Shown here: positions 1-11,500 of the stretch, piece after piece | Position numbering within the stretch: position 1 is the first letter of the stretch | Layout of the letters: each line of letters begins with the position of its first letter | From: Mycteria americana | Taxonomy: Eukaryota > Chordata > Aves > Ciconiiformes > Ciconiidae | Direction: 5' to 3' | Length of the DNA: 64,000 nucleotides | Assembly (NCBI RefSeq): GCF_035582795.1 | Contig: NC_134366.1 | Span: 11,438,161 to 11,502,160, forward strand | Position numbers and translations under genes: made by a program | The notes under the pieces: generated by a model | What the model saw: only the letters and a program-made list of their open reading frames with translations | Databases searched by the model: none | What the model was told of the DNA's origin: nothing

Positions 1-974
1 TGCCTAGGGTCACGCTCAGACAAGCAGCAACACAGCTACACGAGCCCAGAGCTAAGAAGTCTTATCTGAAGTAGATTAGGGAAGATTTGTTCCTATTTGC
101 CAGGGCTTAATGAAACTGCAGAACTGCTGGCTGCCTGTGGAAAGTTTTGCAGCTGTTCCTGAAAGCTGCCCTTGACCAGGTAATTGGCAAGACCTAAGTC
201 CCTGAGCCATGCTCTTCTGTCTGGAATGGGCAGCTACCGCTATAGGAACTCCTAGCACAGACATGGCAGGACGCTGTACAGTGCTCTTGGCTCACACTGG
301 AGCAGATCAGCGAAGAATTCTGCAAGGTAGCTGGTGTGTCTCGTGATTTCACATTGCAGTCATTATCATAAGTATTCTTCACTAAGCATTTATCAAGTGA
401 GGGGAAAGACTTTATCAAAATTAGTCTCTCTGATTTCCTTCTGTAAGTCAGAAGACCTCAAAACACTTGACAGCAGCAGCACATGTGAGTTTAAATGCAA
501 AGTGAGTTGCAGCTATCACGGGAGTAAACAGCAGGTGCAAGGCGGATTTTTTTCTTTTCCTTGGGGAGTCTGAAAGTTTGTGTGCTTGGATCCATACCTG
601 GAGACGTTTATTTGCTAAGGAAGAAGCTCGAGAGCTTCTCCTGGTTTTTCTTTAGCTCATAATTTGAAGCTGTGAGAGATGGAAGACTGCTGGACTTTGT
701 TTCCCAGCGAGACAACAGAGCAAATGAACACTGTCATCAAAAAAGGGACCAAGTCCCTACAAATAAAGCTAAAACATAGAAGATTAGTGCAAATAGTTTA
801 AAGCTATTGCTTTCTTCAGTAATGTTTATACTGAATGCGTGAAGGGGAGAGAGAGCTATAGGCATGCCACTTACAGGTACAACTGTGACTAAAAATTTAT
901 TCCTCAGGCAGTTGTACATTAACAGTGGCTGCCAATGCAAGTTGCTCAAAGGGGTATCTTAGAATGGTGTTACC
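1..974. other. Non-coding DNA, nothing recognised
   Basis: No repeat family, exon with paired splice sites or structured RNA could be identified on either strand. Base composition resembles the NCAPG2 introns. Confidence 0.4.
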
Positions 975-1408
975 TTGTTCATATTTCAAGCAATTTTATT
1001 AAGCAAAGACAAGTTCAACTTCTTGAAAAAGCTGAACAGATCTCAAAGGGTCTGTCTTAAAATTAGGGGAAGTTCTCAGACATACAGTTAGGATAGTGCA
1101 GGTGGCTGAACACCAAGATTGTTCCATAACAAAAACCAAAGACCAACCCCTCTCCCCCAACAGCACTTCAACTGCACTTCTGATCAATAAGGTGAAACAA
1201 ATAAATTTTACAGGTTTCCAAAAGATAACTCACTTTAAGGAACATACTATTTATTTACATCTTTGAAACAGAAGGAAAATGTAAGGATTTAACATTTTGG
1301 CAAGACTTAGTTTGCAGTGAGAACAGCAAGTAAAACCTAGACCTCTTATGATACTTTTTGTGAAATTTGCCACCAAGACCCAAGGAGAAAGCACTGACAG
1401 ACCTCGGC
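975..1408 (-). other. Candidate 3' untranslated region with AATAAA
   Basis: On the minus strand a non-repetitive stretch follows the block 3 stop and contains AATAAA at 1000-995, with a G/T-rich region after it. This looks like a genuine cleavage and polyadenylation site for a minus-strand transcript. It supports a transcript extending past the NCAPG2 exon 27 stop. Confidence 0.35.
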
Positions 1409-1461
1409 TCAAGGAATCCCAAGAACATCATTTGTGTTGCAGAAAGCCAATGTTTTTTCAT
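1409..1461 (-). CDS. Possible terminal coding exon (block 3)
   Basis: The acceptor is CTGCTCTGACAG. The frame carried from block 2 reads DEKTLAFCNTNDVLGIP and stops at TGA (1411-1409). The stop is followed by a 3' untranslated-like stretch and a canonical AATAAA at 1000-995. The product is not recognised. Confidence 0.35.
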
Positions 1462-1613
1462 CTGTCAGAGCAGTTATAGTAGAGCTGGACTAGAAAGAGA
1501 GCCAAAATCTATACAGCAGCTGCACGACTAACGCAAAACGATTTCAACACTCTTGAGAACCACTTGTGTACCAGCCACCAGGAGGACAAAGGTTTCTCTT
1601 TACATTTTCTTAC

Positions 1614-1653
1614 CCTTCCTAGCAATAGCACCTCTGAGTTCTTCAGAAGAAAT
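1614..1653 (-). CDS. Possible coding exon (block 2)
   Basis: A 40-nt block has acceptor ATATGCAG and donor AAGG followed by GTAAGA. In phase with block 1 it reads ISSEELRGAIARK plus one base. It lies between block 1 and the terminal block, and both junctions keep the frame. Small size makes it weak alone; the phase agreement on both sides is the support. Confidence 0.33.
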
Positions 1654-2011
1654 CTGCATATTTCTGATGTTGGTATTACCTTTATTTCGTTCAGGCTCAG
1701 GGATATTACATTTGTAACAAGTATTCCATGAAAAGGGAAAACTGACAAAGCAATATTATACACTGAGGAAAAACAAGGCAGTAAATTTGGACTCTCTTCT
1801 AATCTAATAATATGAGCAAATACTGAAAGACTGAGAAGCAGAAAAAAGAAACTGTGATTTACATATTCATTAAGTAATTTGTATAATCAAAAGATTTAAA
1901 AAGGTCATTACTGGAACACCTGCCTGTTAACAGATGTAGAAGAATGAAGGCCAAAGAACGCAGTTTTTATAAAGATGTTGATAGATAAACCCTTGGCAGA
2001 TCTACAGCTAC

Positions 2012-2105
2012 CTGCTGTGGCAGCATTAGTCTTTTTGGCTCAGGCTCCTGGTGTGGATAAGGTAAATCTTCTGGAAGTCCTGGATCCATACACATGCTGA
2101 CTTTC
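2012..2105 (-). CDS. Possible alternative NCAPG2 exon or exon of an unknown gene (block 1)
   Basis: The open frame reads KVSMCMDPGLPEDLPYPHQE then PEPKRLMLPQQ, ending CAG followed by GTAGCT. With an acceptor at ACAAGAG the block is 94 nt, and its first G completes an Arg codon after the AG left by NCAPG2 exon 26. The composition (Pro, Glu, no stops) looks protein-coding, but I recognise no family. The frame is also open farther upstream, to an alternative acceptor near 2163. It may be an alternative C-terminus or belong to a different gene. Confidence 0.35.
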
Positions 2106-2627
2106 CTCTTGTAAAGTTGTTTATTAAGAATTTGATTGCTTTTAAATATCAACATTCCAGCTAAATAAGCTTTTATCCAGTAGGGAAGTTTTATGCACTA
2201 AGGTCAAGTATGAATTTGATGTAAAGCAGGGTGAAGGTAGTTCATTGCACTTGACAGAGCAGATACTAGAAAAAAACCTTACAATCTCTTGCCACAGAAA
2301 AAACCCCAGCAGAGTAGATGCCTGTTTAGATAGATGGGGGTACAACACTGTGCACAAATCTTAATCAAGAGTGAGGAGGCCGTCTCAATTTGGTTAAATT
2401 TGTTAATTTCCGTTTCAGTGCCACTTCAGTGCCACATTGGAGACCTCAATAAGCCGTTTGCACGGGCACACAGCGAGAATCACTTCACTTAATGATAGGT
2501 AACTAAGTGTTAGATATCCAGGTCTAAGCTGGTCACCGTATGCTACTTTTAGTCTGTGGCTGAATCATTTTCTGGGGATTCCTGTTAGAGCTCCTTCTAA
2601 AACAGACAAAAACACAGCATTACGAGC

Positions 2628-3228
2628 TGCGCTGGTTTTAGCTGGGGCAGAGTTAATTTTCTTCACAGTAGCTCGTATGGGGCTGTGCTTGGATTTGTGC
2701 TGAAAACAGTGTTGATAACACAGGGGTGTTTTAGCTGTTGCTGAGCAGTGCTTACACACAGTCAAGGCCTTTTCTGCTTCTCACCCCACCCCACCAGCGA
2801 GGAGGCTGGGGGTGCACAAGAGGTTGGGAGGGGACACGGCTGGGACAGCTGACCCCAACTGACCAAAGGGACATTCCATACCATACAGCATCATGCTCAG
2901 CATAGAAAGCTGGGGGAGGGTTGGCAGGGCGGCCGTTGCTCGGGGACTGGCTGGGCATTGGTCGGTTGGTGGTGAGCAATCGTTTTCATTTGCATCAGTT
3001 GTCTTTCTTGGGGTTTATTTTCCTCTCTCTGTTATTTTTTTTTGCTTTTCCTTACAATTTTTTAAAGTTATTATTATTTCTTTTTAATTATGAAATTGTT
3101 TTTATCTCAACCCATGAGTTTCTTTCTCAGTTTTACCCTTACAATCCTTCCCCCATCGCACCGGGGGTGGGGGGAGTCAGTGAGCAGCTGTGTGGTGCTT
3201 AGCTGCTGGCTGGGGTTAAACCCCGCCC
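2628..3228 (+). mobile_element. Solo LTR, family 1, copy A
   Basis: A 601-bp LTR starts TGCGCTGGTTTTAGCTGGG and ends GGTTAAACCCCGCCC. The flanks CGAGC (2623-2627) and TGAGC (3229-3233) are a 5-bp target duplication with one C-to-T change. It belongs to a common avian ERVL-type LTR family with internal landmarks TTAATTTTCTTCACAGTAGC and TTTATCTCAACCCATGAG. No retroviral internal genes are next to it, so it is a solo LTR. It is the same family as copies at 3865, 15495 and 37205. Confidence 0.85.
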
Positions 3229-3482
3229 TGAGCTTAGCCACCTAACGTACAGCTCTCTCAGTGAAGGCAAAATAACATTCTGCAATCAGCATTCTAGTAC
3301 TAGTCTTAGGAGAGCATCTGGTCACATTAAGAAAATTAAATAAGTGGCTTACATGTCTGCATTATCTACATCATTACTATTAATTTATAAAAATAGCTAA
3401 ACATAGAACAATTTAACTTATGTATTAATCATGTATATGTTTAATAGCTAGGGCATTTCCCCTCCAGTACCCTTGTCACTGA

Positions 3483-5040
3483 CCACATGAATGGTCAAGT
3501 TGGGAGGAAGCTCAGGAGATAATCTGGTCCAATCCACGGCTCAAGCAGGGCTAGCTTCAAAATTCTGACATGATGGTCAGGGCCTTGTCAGTCAAGTTCT
3601 GCACATCTCCAAGGACGGATGTTCCACAGCCTTTCTGAGCAACCTGCTCCTGTTCCATTTCCAGTTTCAATTCACTCTCATAATGAAAAGTTTCTTTCTT
3701 ATGTCCAACAAGAATTTCTCTTGCTGCAAGTTGTTTCTGTTGCCTCATATTCTCTTCACACAAACCTCTGAGAAAGCCTTTTCCTAATCCTCATCCAGGT
3801 AGTTGAAGACAGCAATAAGACCGCCCTTCTGCACTTACCTATGCTGGTATACAGGATTAGTCCATGTCATGGATTAAGCCTAGCCGGCATCTAAGCCCCA
3901 CCCAGCCGCTCGCTCACTCCCCCCAGCGGGAAGGGGGAGAGAATCAGAAGAGCAAAAGTGAGAAAACTCATGGGTTGAGATAAAGACAATTTAATAGGTA
4001 AAGCAAAGCTACATGTGCAAGCAGAGCAAAGCAAGGAATTCATTCACTGCTTCCCATGGGCAGGCAGGTGCTCAGCCATCTCCAGGAAAGCAGGGCTCCA
4101 TCACGGGTAACGGTTACTTGGGGAAGACAAACGCCATCACTCCGAACATCCCCTTCCCCTTCTTTCTTCTTCCCCCAGTTTTCTATGCTGAGCATGACGC
4201 CATATGGTGTGGAATGTCCCTTTGGTCACTTGGGGTCAGCTGTCCCAGCCGTGTCCCCTCCCAGCTTCTTGTGCAGCCCCAGCCTCCTCGCTGGTGGGGT
4301 GGGGTGAGAAGCAGAAAAGGCCTTGACTCGGTGTAAGCACTGCTCAGCAACAGCTAAAACACCCCTGTGTTATCAACGCTGTTTCCAGCACAAATCCAAG
4401 CACAGCCCCATACTAGCTACTGTGAAGAAAATTAACTCTATCCCAGCCAAAACCAGCACTGTCCATTCTGGGTAGAAGAGGATGTGTCTTTGTTGAACAT
4501 CATGAGATTTGTTGATCCTTAAGTCCAGCTTGTCAGGATCCCATTGAAGGGGACAACGCTACTCCTCGGTGTGTCAACCATTGCTCCCAAGTTGGTGTCA
4601 CCTGCCAACAGACTGAAGTTGCATTTCACGCCGTCCTCCAAGCTGTTAATAAAAAGTTAAATAGTATTGGCAACAGTATCTGCCCTGAGGAATGCCACCA
4701 GTAACCAGCTTTTGATCTGACTTTGTAGCATCATTATTCTTCAAGCCTGATGGTCCAGCCAGTTTGCCACCCACCTTCTAAGTCCACCCATCCAGTCCAC
4801 CTCTCTCCAATTTGGCTATAAGGATACTGTATAAGCCTGTGCAAGTGTCTTTGCTAAGGACAGGAAAGATGACATTCTCTGCTCTCTATTCTTCCGCAAA
4901 AGGGAGGGAAATCAGGTTGGTTAGGCAGAGTTTGCCCCTGGTGAATTCACGATGGTTATTCTCAATCACCGTTTTGTCCTTCACGTGTCTCGAAATGAAA
5001 TGCATTTCCATAACCTCTAGGAATATGCTCTATAGTCTTC
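3483..5040 (-). mobile_element. CR1 LINE remnant, split by LTR copy B
   Basis: The segments 3483-3864 and 4461-5040 are consecutive parts of one minus-strand CR1. The first carries the 3' end (minus-strand TTGGACCAGATTATCTCC and a degenerate frame containing VAQKGCGTSVLGDVQNLT). The second carries remnants of the reverse-transcriptase region. The coding frame is broken many times. It lies directly downstream of the NCAPG2 3' untranslated region. Confidence 0.8.
3865..4460 (-). mobile_element. Solo LTR, family 1, copy B, inserted in a CR1
   Basis: This 596-bp copy is in the opposite orientation to copy A. The perfect 5-bp duplication GTCCA at 3860-3864 and 4461-4465 fixes the boundaries. Its terminal TG has mutated to AG. 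The flanks on both sides are one CR1 element, so this LTR is younger than that CR1. No internal retroviral genes are present. Confidence 0.88.
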
Positions 5041-5324
5041 CCAGGGACTGCGGTTATGTGCTACCCCAATCACAAAGTATATAAGATACAATTATTATTT
5101 GTTTTATAAAAACAAAGATACTGATTTTACACCCCCTCCAAATACAACATTTTTATACAGAATAACCTCTTTACAACAGCTGTTTGAAAAAATCTTTACT
5201 ATTACATGATTTCTATACACACTTTTATACATTTTGCCTGCTTTAAATGTACAGAATAACAGAAAACAAACTTTAGCTATTAATAAGTTTACAAGATAAT
5301 CTTTTTACAAAATATCTTCCTTCC

Positions 5325-5480
5325 TTTACAATACATCTTCCTTCCTTTAATTTTCATGACAAAAGCTTCTGCGTGGTCAAGGATTCAAAAATTCATCCAA
5401 AATGTTCAGAGATGATTCATACAGGATTCTGAAATGGCATAAAACAATGGGTGACAGGATTAGATATGCTCAGTGCTAAA
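5325..5480 (-). other. NCAPG2: NCAPG2 3' untranslated region and poly(A) signal
   Basis: Sequence after the exon 27 stop runs through AT-rich DNA to an ATTAAA at 5351-5346 (minus strand), a common variant poly(A) signal. The cleavage site near 5325 is estimated. No AATAAA was seen between the stop and the repeat block that starts near 5040, so longer 3' ends are possible. Confidence 0.45.
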
Positions 5481-5547
5481 TCAATCCTCGACTGTTTGAT
5501 TCTCAGAGTATAGCTGCCGCATGATTTCTTTGACCAGTTCTTCCATA
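5481..5547 (-). CDS. NCAPG2: NCAPG2 coding exon 27 (terminal)
   Basis: The phase-2 split codon gives Ser1132, then [20 protein letters not shown] and D, then TGA at 5483-5481. The acceptor is AAACTAG with only a modest pyrimidine tract. The fit rests on the correct phase, the helix-like sequence and a length close to the 16-residue human tail; identity with the human tail is not obvious. It is followed by an AU-rich 3' untranslated region. Confidence 0.7.
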
Positions 5548-8500
5548 CTAGTTTAAGTATTAAATATGCCTTTACAAATTACTTTTGAAAGAGCTGGCTG
5601 TTTTTTTTTTTCAACTTTTCCATTTTTTTGCTGATCATCTCTAGCTATAGTGTAATCTACAGCAAGCCAGTTTAAATTACTATGTCAATTCAAGCACATT
5701 TTCTAATATTTCATCATCTATTTAAAGAACCCACTCGTTTTCTTCACAGCATTTTTCAAACACAAATAGTCAAATCCTTTACTGACAATTCATACTAAGG
5801 CCACTCTTCAGTCTTTTACTTTCTTCCTTTCTCCCTCATTCTTCCGTCTTCATATTTTTTCTCCTCATCTGTGGCAACTTTTTTCCAAGCCTGAGCTTTC
5901 TATCTTATCCTTATTAGCAGCTGCCTCCTTCAGCTGCATATACACCCATCTTAGTCCCTTTCTGACTCTTTTGCCTCACGTGACTCCCTAAGCAATCTCA
6001 AAGGTCAGCTCTGAAATTTCCGTTTGGCAGGCCCTTTTTCTTTTCTTGCATTCCCTGACATAGTCACTCACCTAGCTTTTGTAGTTGCATTCTCACACAA
6101 CTTCTAACACTGCTCTAAATTATCCTCAAAAGACAAAAATAAGCACTTTGGTCTTCTGTCAAAACATTATTTCACTGTTAACCGCTATAAACTTTATCCT
6201 TCCCGTTACTTCTGTAAAAGATTCGGTCACCTGTATTTCATCAAGCATTTTTTTCTCCATATTCTTATTATTGTAGTCCTAGACCAATGCCCCAAATAAG
6301 CAAGGTTAGTCAGTCACTAATCATGAGGAGTTAGGGCATTCATCAGGAGACAACAAGATCTGAAATCCAAGTGGCCACTCTGCATTTTCATATCAGTGTA
6401 CTGGATGTTATTCAGTTATTCAGGATGGTGGCCTGAATTCAGGCCACCATGGGCATGTCACATGCTCCTCTTTATAGTGCTATATCCTTTAAGCCATGAT
6501 GGAACTCAACTGTCAAAATAAGCTAGTATTATAATGTACTACAAAATTAGTAAAATTAATTAAGTACTGTCATTTTAGACGTGATGCTACTTGTATAAAT
6601 TATGTTTTGTTAGAATTTAAGGCTAGTAAAACAATAGATCTATAATGTTGGACCACGCACCAGCAGCACATTGGACAACAAGCCGTCATTCAGAATAACT
6701 GTACACCTCCCCAGACAGACAAATTTAAGTCAGTTTTACCAGGTACTTTTCTAGTGAACTTTTAGATAGGTGGCAGAGAAATCATACACAAAGTTATATT
6801 ACAAAACAATTCAAGAATCATTATTTACAGATGCAATGAGAGTGCAATAAAGAGTTTGGGAAGCTAGCTAAATGATAATACCAAAGAAATATCTTTCAGC
6901 ACAGCCATTAGCTAAATTTAAATTCTAATACCGATACATCAAAATGCTAATTAAATACAAAATATTAAGTCAAAGGTATTATTCTATAGCACATTTGCTT
7001 TCGTAGAGCATGGAATGTTTTTCTCTAGCCTCCAAATCACTGCATTGACAGCTTTATTTGCATTTTTTTTGCTAGGCATAAATATTTGCATTTTATAAAC
7101 TAACCTAATGTGTGTGCCATTACTCTTGAGGAAATTCTCTCAATATACAATATGTTGTCCAGAATTTTTAAGTGCATTGAACAGCATTTTTAAAATAATA
7201 GACCCACAGGGCCATCTTAAACTCCTAACTCAGCTGAAAAGGGAAGACTAAATTACAATGAAAAGTTTTGCTTCTGAATTAGTGCAACGATTCCTTGTTT
7301 AAGAGCAGCACTTTAATTACTACGCCAGAAAGCATTTTTACTTTTTTCTTTCTTTGCTAATATGTAATAGATTACTTCTAAGTCTAAATTTAAGATGCTA
7401 GCACAGAATGCCAAGTCTCTTGGGAAATTAAAGAATGTCACTATTTCCTGGTATACCTGGGTATTAAATAAAATAATCCCTCAAGGAGTTATTATGAGAT
7501 AATGCATTCAGAAACAAAAAGTAATAATACTATTAAGTATGAGTTAAAAAAACAGTAATATCTTTTAGCACGCATCAGTGCAGCACTGCATGTTATAAGA
7601 TTGTGCTCAATGGCACGATCAAAGATCTAGCTTGGAGCATACCATAAGTAAAATTTTGGGGTTTGGTAAGCAGAGTAGGCTGATAAAATAGTTTACAAAC
7701 AACAGGGCACATTTCAGACTGTATATAATCACATTTTAGTTATACATTAGCACCCTAGTACCAGAGCACTACAAATGGCATGTCAGAAGACACTAGAGGC
7801 CCACAGCCTGCTCCAACATTATGTCTATCTAAGAAAGAGCAAACACGCTTTAAATTAGTCAAGCAAAACCTAATCATTGAAGAACTTCCTCCTAACCTTT
7901 TTTCGGCATGAATTCTTTTACCCTTCTGGAGAGAAAAAATCCCCAACACACCTGTACAAATACGAATCCTCCCAAATTCTGCAAAGCTGTGTGATAGCTT
8001 CTGAATTTTGTTATCATATTGCAATTCTGATTCTTGTTAAGAATACTTCCCATCATCATGTTCATATTCCTAATCTTTTAATTTTATCTGCAGCTATCTC
8101 TTGGTTTTGTATTATACAAAAGTAGCCATTCATATATCATGAAATTAAAACACTGTGTAGCATCTTATGCTCTTCATCTGCCCCAACTCCTAGGTTGATT
8201 TGTCCCTGTTCACTGGGCAGAGATTATCATACGATTCATAAAGCAATTATCTGTGTTCTTACTGAATTTTATAGTCAGTAGTGCACTCAAGTGGCAGCAA
8301 TTATTCATTTTAATGTGCCTATTTATTTAATCATGTTAAGATTTGCTTTAATTTCTCAGCCTTTTCTACTGTCTTGATTAAAAGTGCATCCTGAATCATG
8401 ATACTCTGCTGCTCACCTTTCTTTTCCAGATTATTATTATTATTATTTTTAAAAATATTCTAGTAGAACACTTGGCAACCCTATGTTAAATGATTTCATG

Positions 8501-11500
8501 GGAAAAAAGAAATGTTTTTTGTTTATTTTTGTTTGATTTTGTTTCCAAGCTAAGTTCCAACCAAAAGAAATTTGTTCACAGCCGAGCAACTAACTAAAAC
8601 AATCTACCCAGGAAGCAGAGTCACTCTGAGTTTTAGAAGTCCAATTATGTAGTGATTTTTTTTTTTTTTTTAATTTAAAAAATTTTCTTTTTAAAATATT
8701 TTTTGGTTCTTTATCAATTTTATGTTACATGAGCACAGTGTCCTCTGTGGAAACCACTCAAAGTCTTGACAGCAAAATATCTGTTTTCTATTTACTTATG
8801 CCAGACAGGAAATGGAAGTGAAGGGTGCACTGGCTTTGATTTTTTTTCCCTTCTCATTTTTTTAAATAAATCTCATTTTTGATGGTATATAACTGAAGTG
8901 GCTTGTATATATAATAAAACTTTGTGGTCTAGTTCTTAAGATTCTATCTCTCTTTAAAGAGAGTTACATAATACCTTTTTGGCTCTGATACAATAGAAGA
9001 TTTACATGAATTAATGAATATTTTGTTAGTAACAACACAGCTGCTCTATTGTATTGTCCTGAATATCAAGCTTTTTTTTTTTTACTGGAAAAATCAAATT
9101 TACCTTCTGTACTTCTGAACCAATTCCAAATGGATATTTACTGTACAGCCCTCTCAAAGTTCTACCACTGCCAGAGCACTTAGTGTAGCTGTTGAGCTTC
9201 TTGATACAACTCAAGTGCAAGCTCTAAGGATTTGAAGTATCGTAATAAGAAAGGATATAGCCCATGTGGCCTCCTTGATAAACTATCTTATTTTTCATAC
9301 AGTAGCGTCTCATAACTTCAGCATTGGCTTTAAATCAGTGACACCAGTTCAGGCATAGCACAGCTGCCAAGGGTCTATGTCTAGTCATTACAGCGCCAGA
9401 GAACAGCATGCCTCAGGCCAGTGATCCGCCAGAAGAGCATGCTGTGGAAGTATACTTAGAGGAGTATACTGGACTGAAGAGCCACACAAGAAACTGTTGA
9501 GTAAAATGAAGTGGGGTTGTTTTGTTTTGTTTTGTTTTTTCATTTCAAGTCTGTCTACTCTACATCCATTGTTTGACTGAATAGTAAGGATCATCAATTT
9601 GAAGAATTAAAGATTGCAAGGGCCTCTGCATGTTCAGGCCACTGTGGTGCATTAATAACTTTCTCAGTATTTTTTGATGAATGTCCATAACTATAGTCTG
9701 TTTTCTCCATATTCTATGTTTGTGCTTTTTAATGTCTACTTTGCATGTTTTCTAATTCCATGGGCAGTTCAATAACTAGGCACAAATCAAATGTTAACAA
9801 ATTTTTAGGCTTAAGCAAGTTTGAGACACTTAAGGCTAAAGCATTCATCATGATTGTCGATCTTGGGCAGGTCTGAAATAAATGATTGCAAATACAATGT
9901 AGCCAATCACTTTCAAGAAACTTATCTCAAAAAATCTAAAAGTCAACCAGATAGAACACCGAAATCCCAAAAAAGAGCAAAATAAAATCACCTGTGGAAA
10001 GGTCTTAAAGTCACTGTTATATTCGGTTAAATTTTTACCATCTGCATAGGTATGGATTCATATGCCTAATACCAAAATGTGGGAGAAAAATCTTCTAGTA
10101 ATAAGAACAGTAAATAGACTACTTGCTTTGTTCTACACCTGCTGCTAACAGAACTGAATTTCAGAACTGAACCCTGCAATATACAGCATCATGTCACAAC
10201 ACATTCAAATTAAATGCAAAAAACCAAACTAAATATGTAAAGATTGCAATCACAGCATATGTATGGGCAGGAAATTTAATACCTGGGCTCAATACCTCAC
10301 AATTTTTTACCCACTATTTTAAACCTTGCAATCATTCAGAACACTCTAACTGTATTATGTAAGTACAAAACACAGCCAATTATTGCAGAGAGGGTATAGG
10401 AGAGGTTAGTGTTCATTTCCCACAGCACATTTACCTTTCAGTGCTGCTAGATTCTTCTGTGGCAGCATCCTTGAATGTTTTCAGCTTCCTTTGAATGGCA
10501 GATGCAATATCCTTTAGAAGTGAAGTTTTGTGCTTACCTATTTGAAATAAGATTATGTTGAAAAGTTGGACAAAAATAATGATTTATCAAAAAAAACCCT
10601 GCATATTTTCATCAAACATTTTTTTAACATAAAAGATTGTTTAACGAAAAATTAGATATTAAATTAGATTTTCACCGTCCTGGATTAATTACTGTGTATT
10701 TCAGCAAACCGGAATACAGAGATTGACCCTATGAGTTAGCAGACAGTTGTATTTTTAAAATCGCTAGACAAAGATTGAAAAGTCCAAAGCTTAACAACAT
10801 AATTTACAAATGATATAACCTTAAATCCTGTAGAAAAATGGTAACTTAACAGGATGAGGAGAAGTTCCTGTTGAAGAACTCAGCTTTCAAAATGTAGCAC
10901 ATAAAAAAAAGAAAGAAAAAAATGGACAAAAATGGTTTGACTGACCTTTAATTATAATCACAATGCAGACAGCAGCTGTTAGACTAAAAATCCCTTCAAT
11001 TTCTTCAGAGAGAATGCATTCCATTAATTCATTTAAAAATGACCTGAGGAAAAAATAAAGCAAAAATACGTTATAAATCATGTTTCTTTCAAAATAGAAC
11101 TGAACACAACAAGTTTGTGATTATGCTACCCTGCCACCATAGCTTCAAAGATACCATGCAGGACAAAGCAGTGGTTATTGGGTAACTGAAGACTACATGC
11201 TGCTTCTGGAACTGAGAATATCTGAGTTAGCAGAATGGTAAATTGCTTGGGCAGAAAATAAAAAAGTTTGTATGCAGAATAAGTAGCTGTTAAGAGAAAT
11301 TAAGAGCTCGTGGACTATTTTGGGGAAGTCAATCCATGAAAAAACTACTGGTTCTACTGGAATCTAACCCACATAATTTGTATTAAAATTTCTAACTTCA
11401 ATTTCTACTGAAGTTTAAAAAAATATGTTATGTGACTCCAATGGTTTGTTAGTAACTACTCATGCCCTTACAACTATTACTACATGTAGTCTGATTATAA

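Larger units (their letters stand above)
5548..10434 (-). other. NCAPG2 intron 26
   Basis: This 4.9-kb AT-rich intron has T-rich runs and a short ATT microsatellite (about 8427-8448). It contains a 26-bp perfect palindrome at 6425-6450. No transposon family or exon was recognised. Confidence 0.7.

Noticed and set aside
2565..4336. Open frames of 60-107 codons on both strands
   Set aside because: They fall in LTR family 1 copies A and B; the same peptide strings recur in both copies in opposite directions, as expected for repeat DNA.
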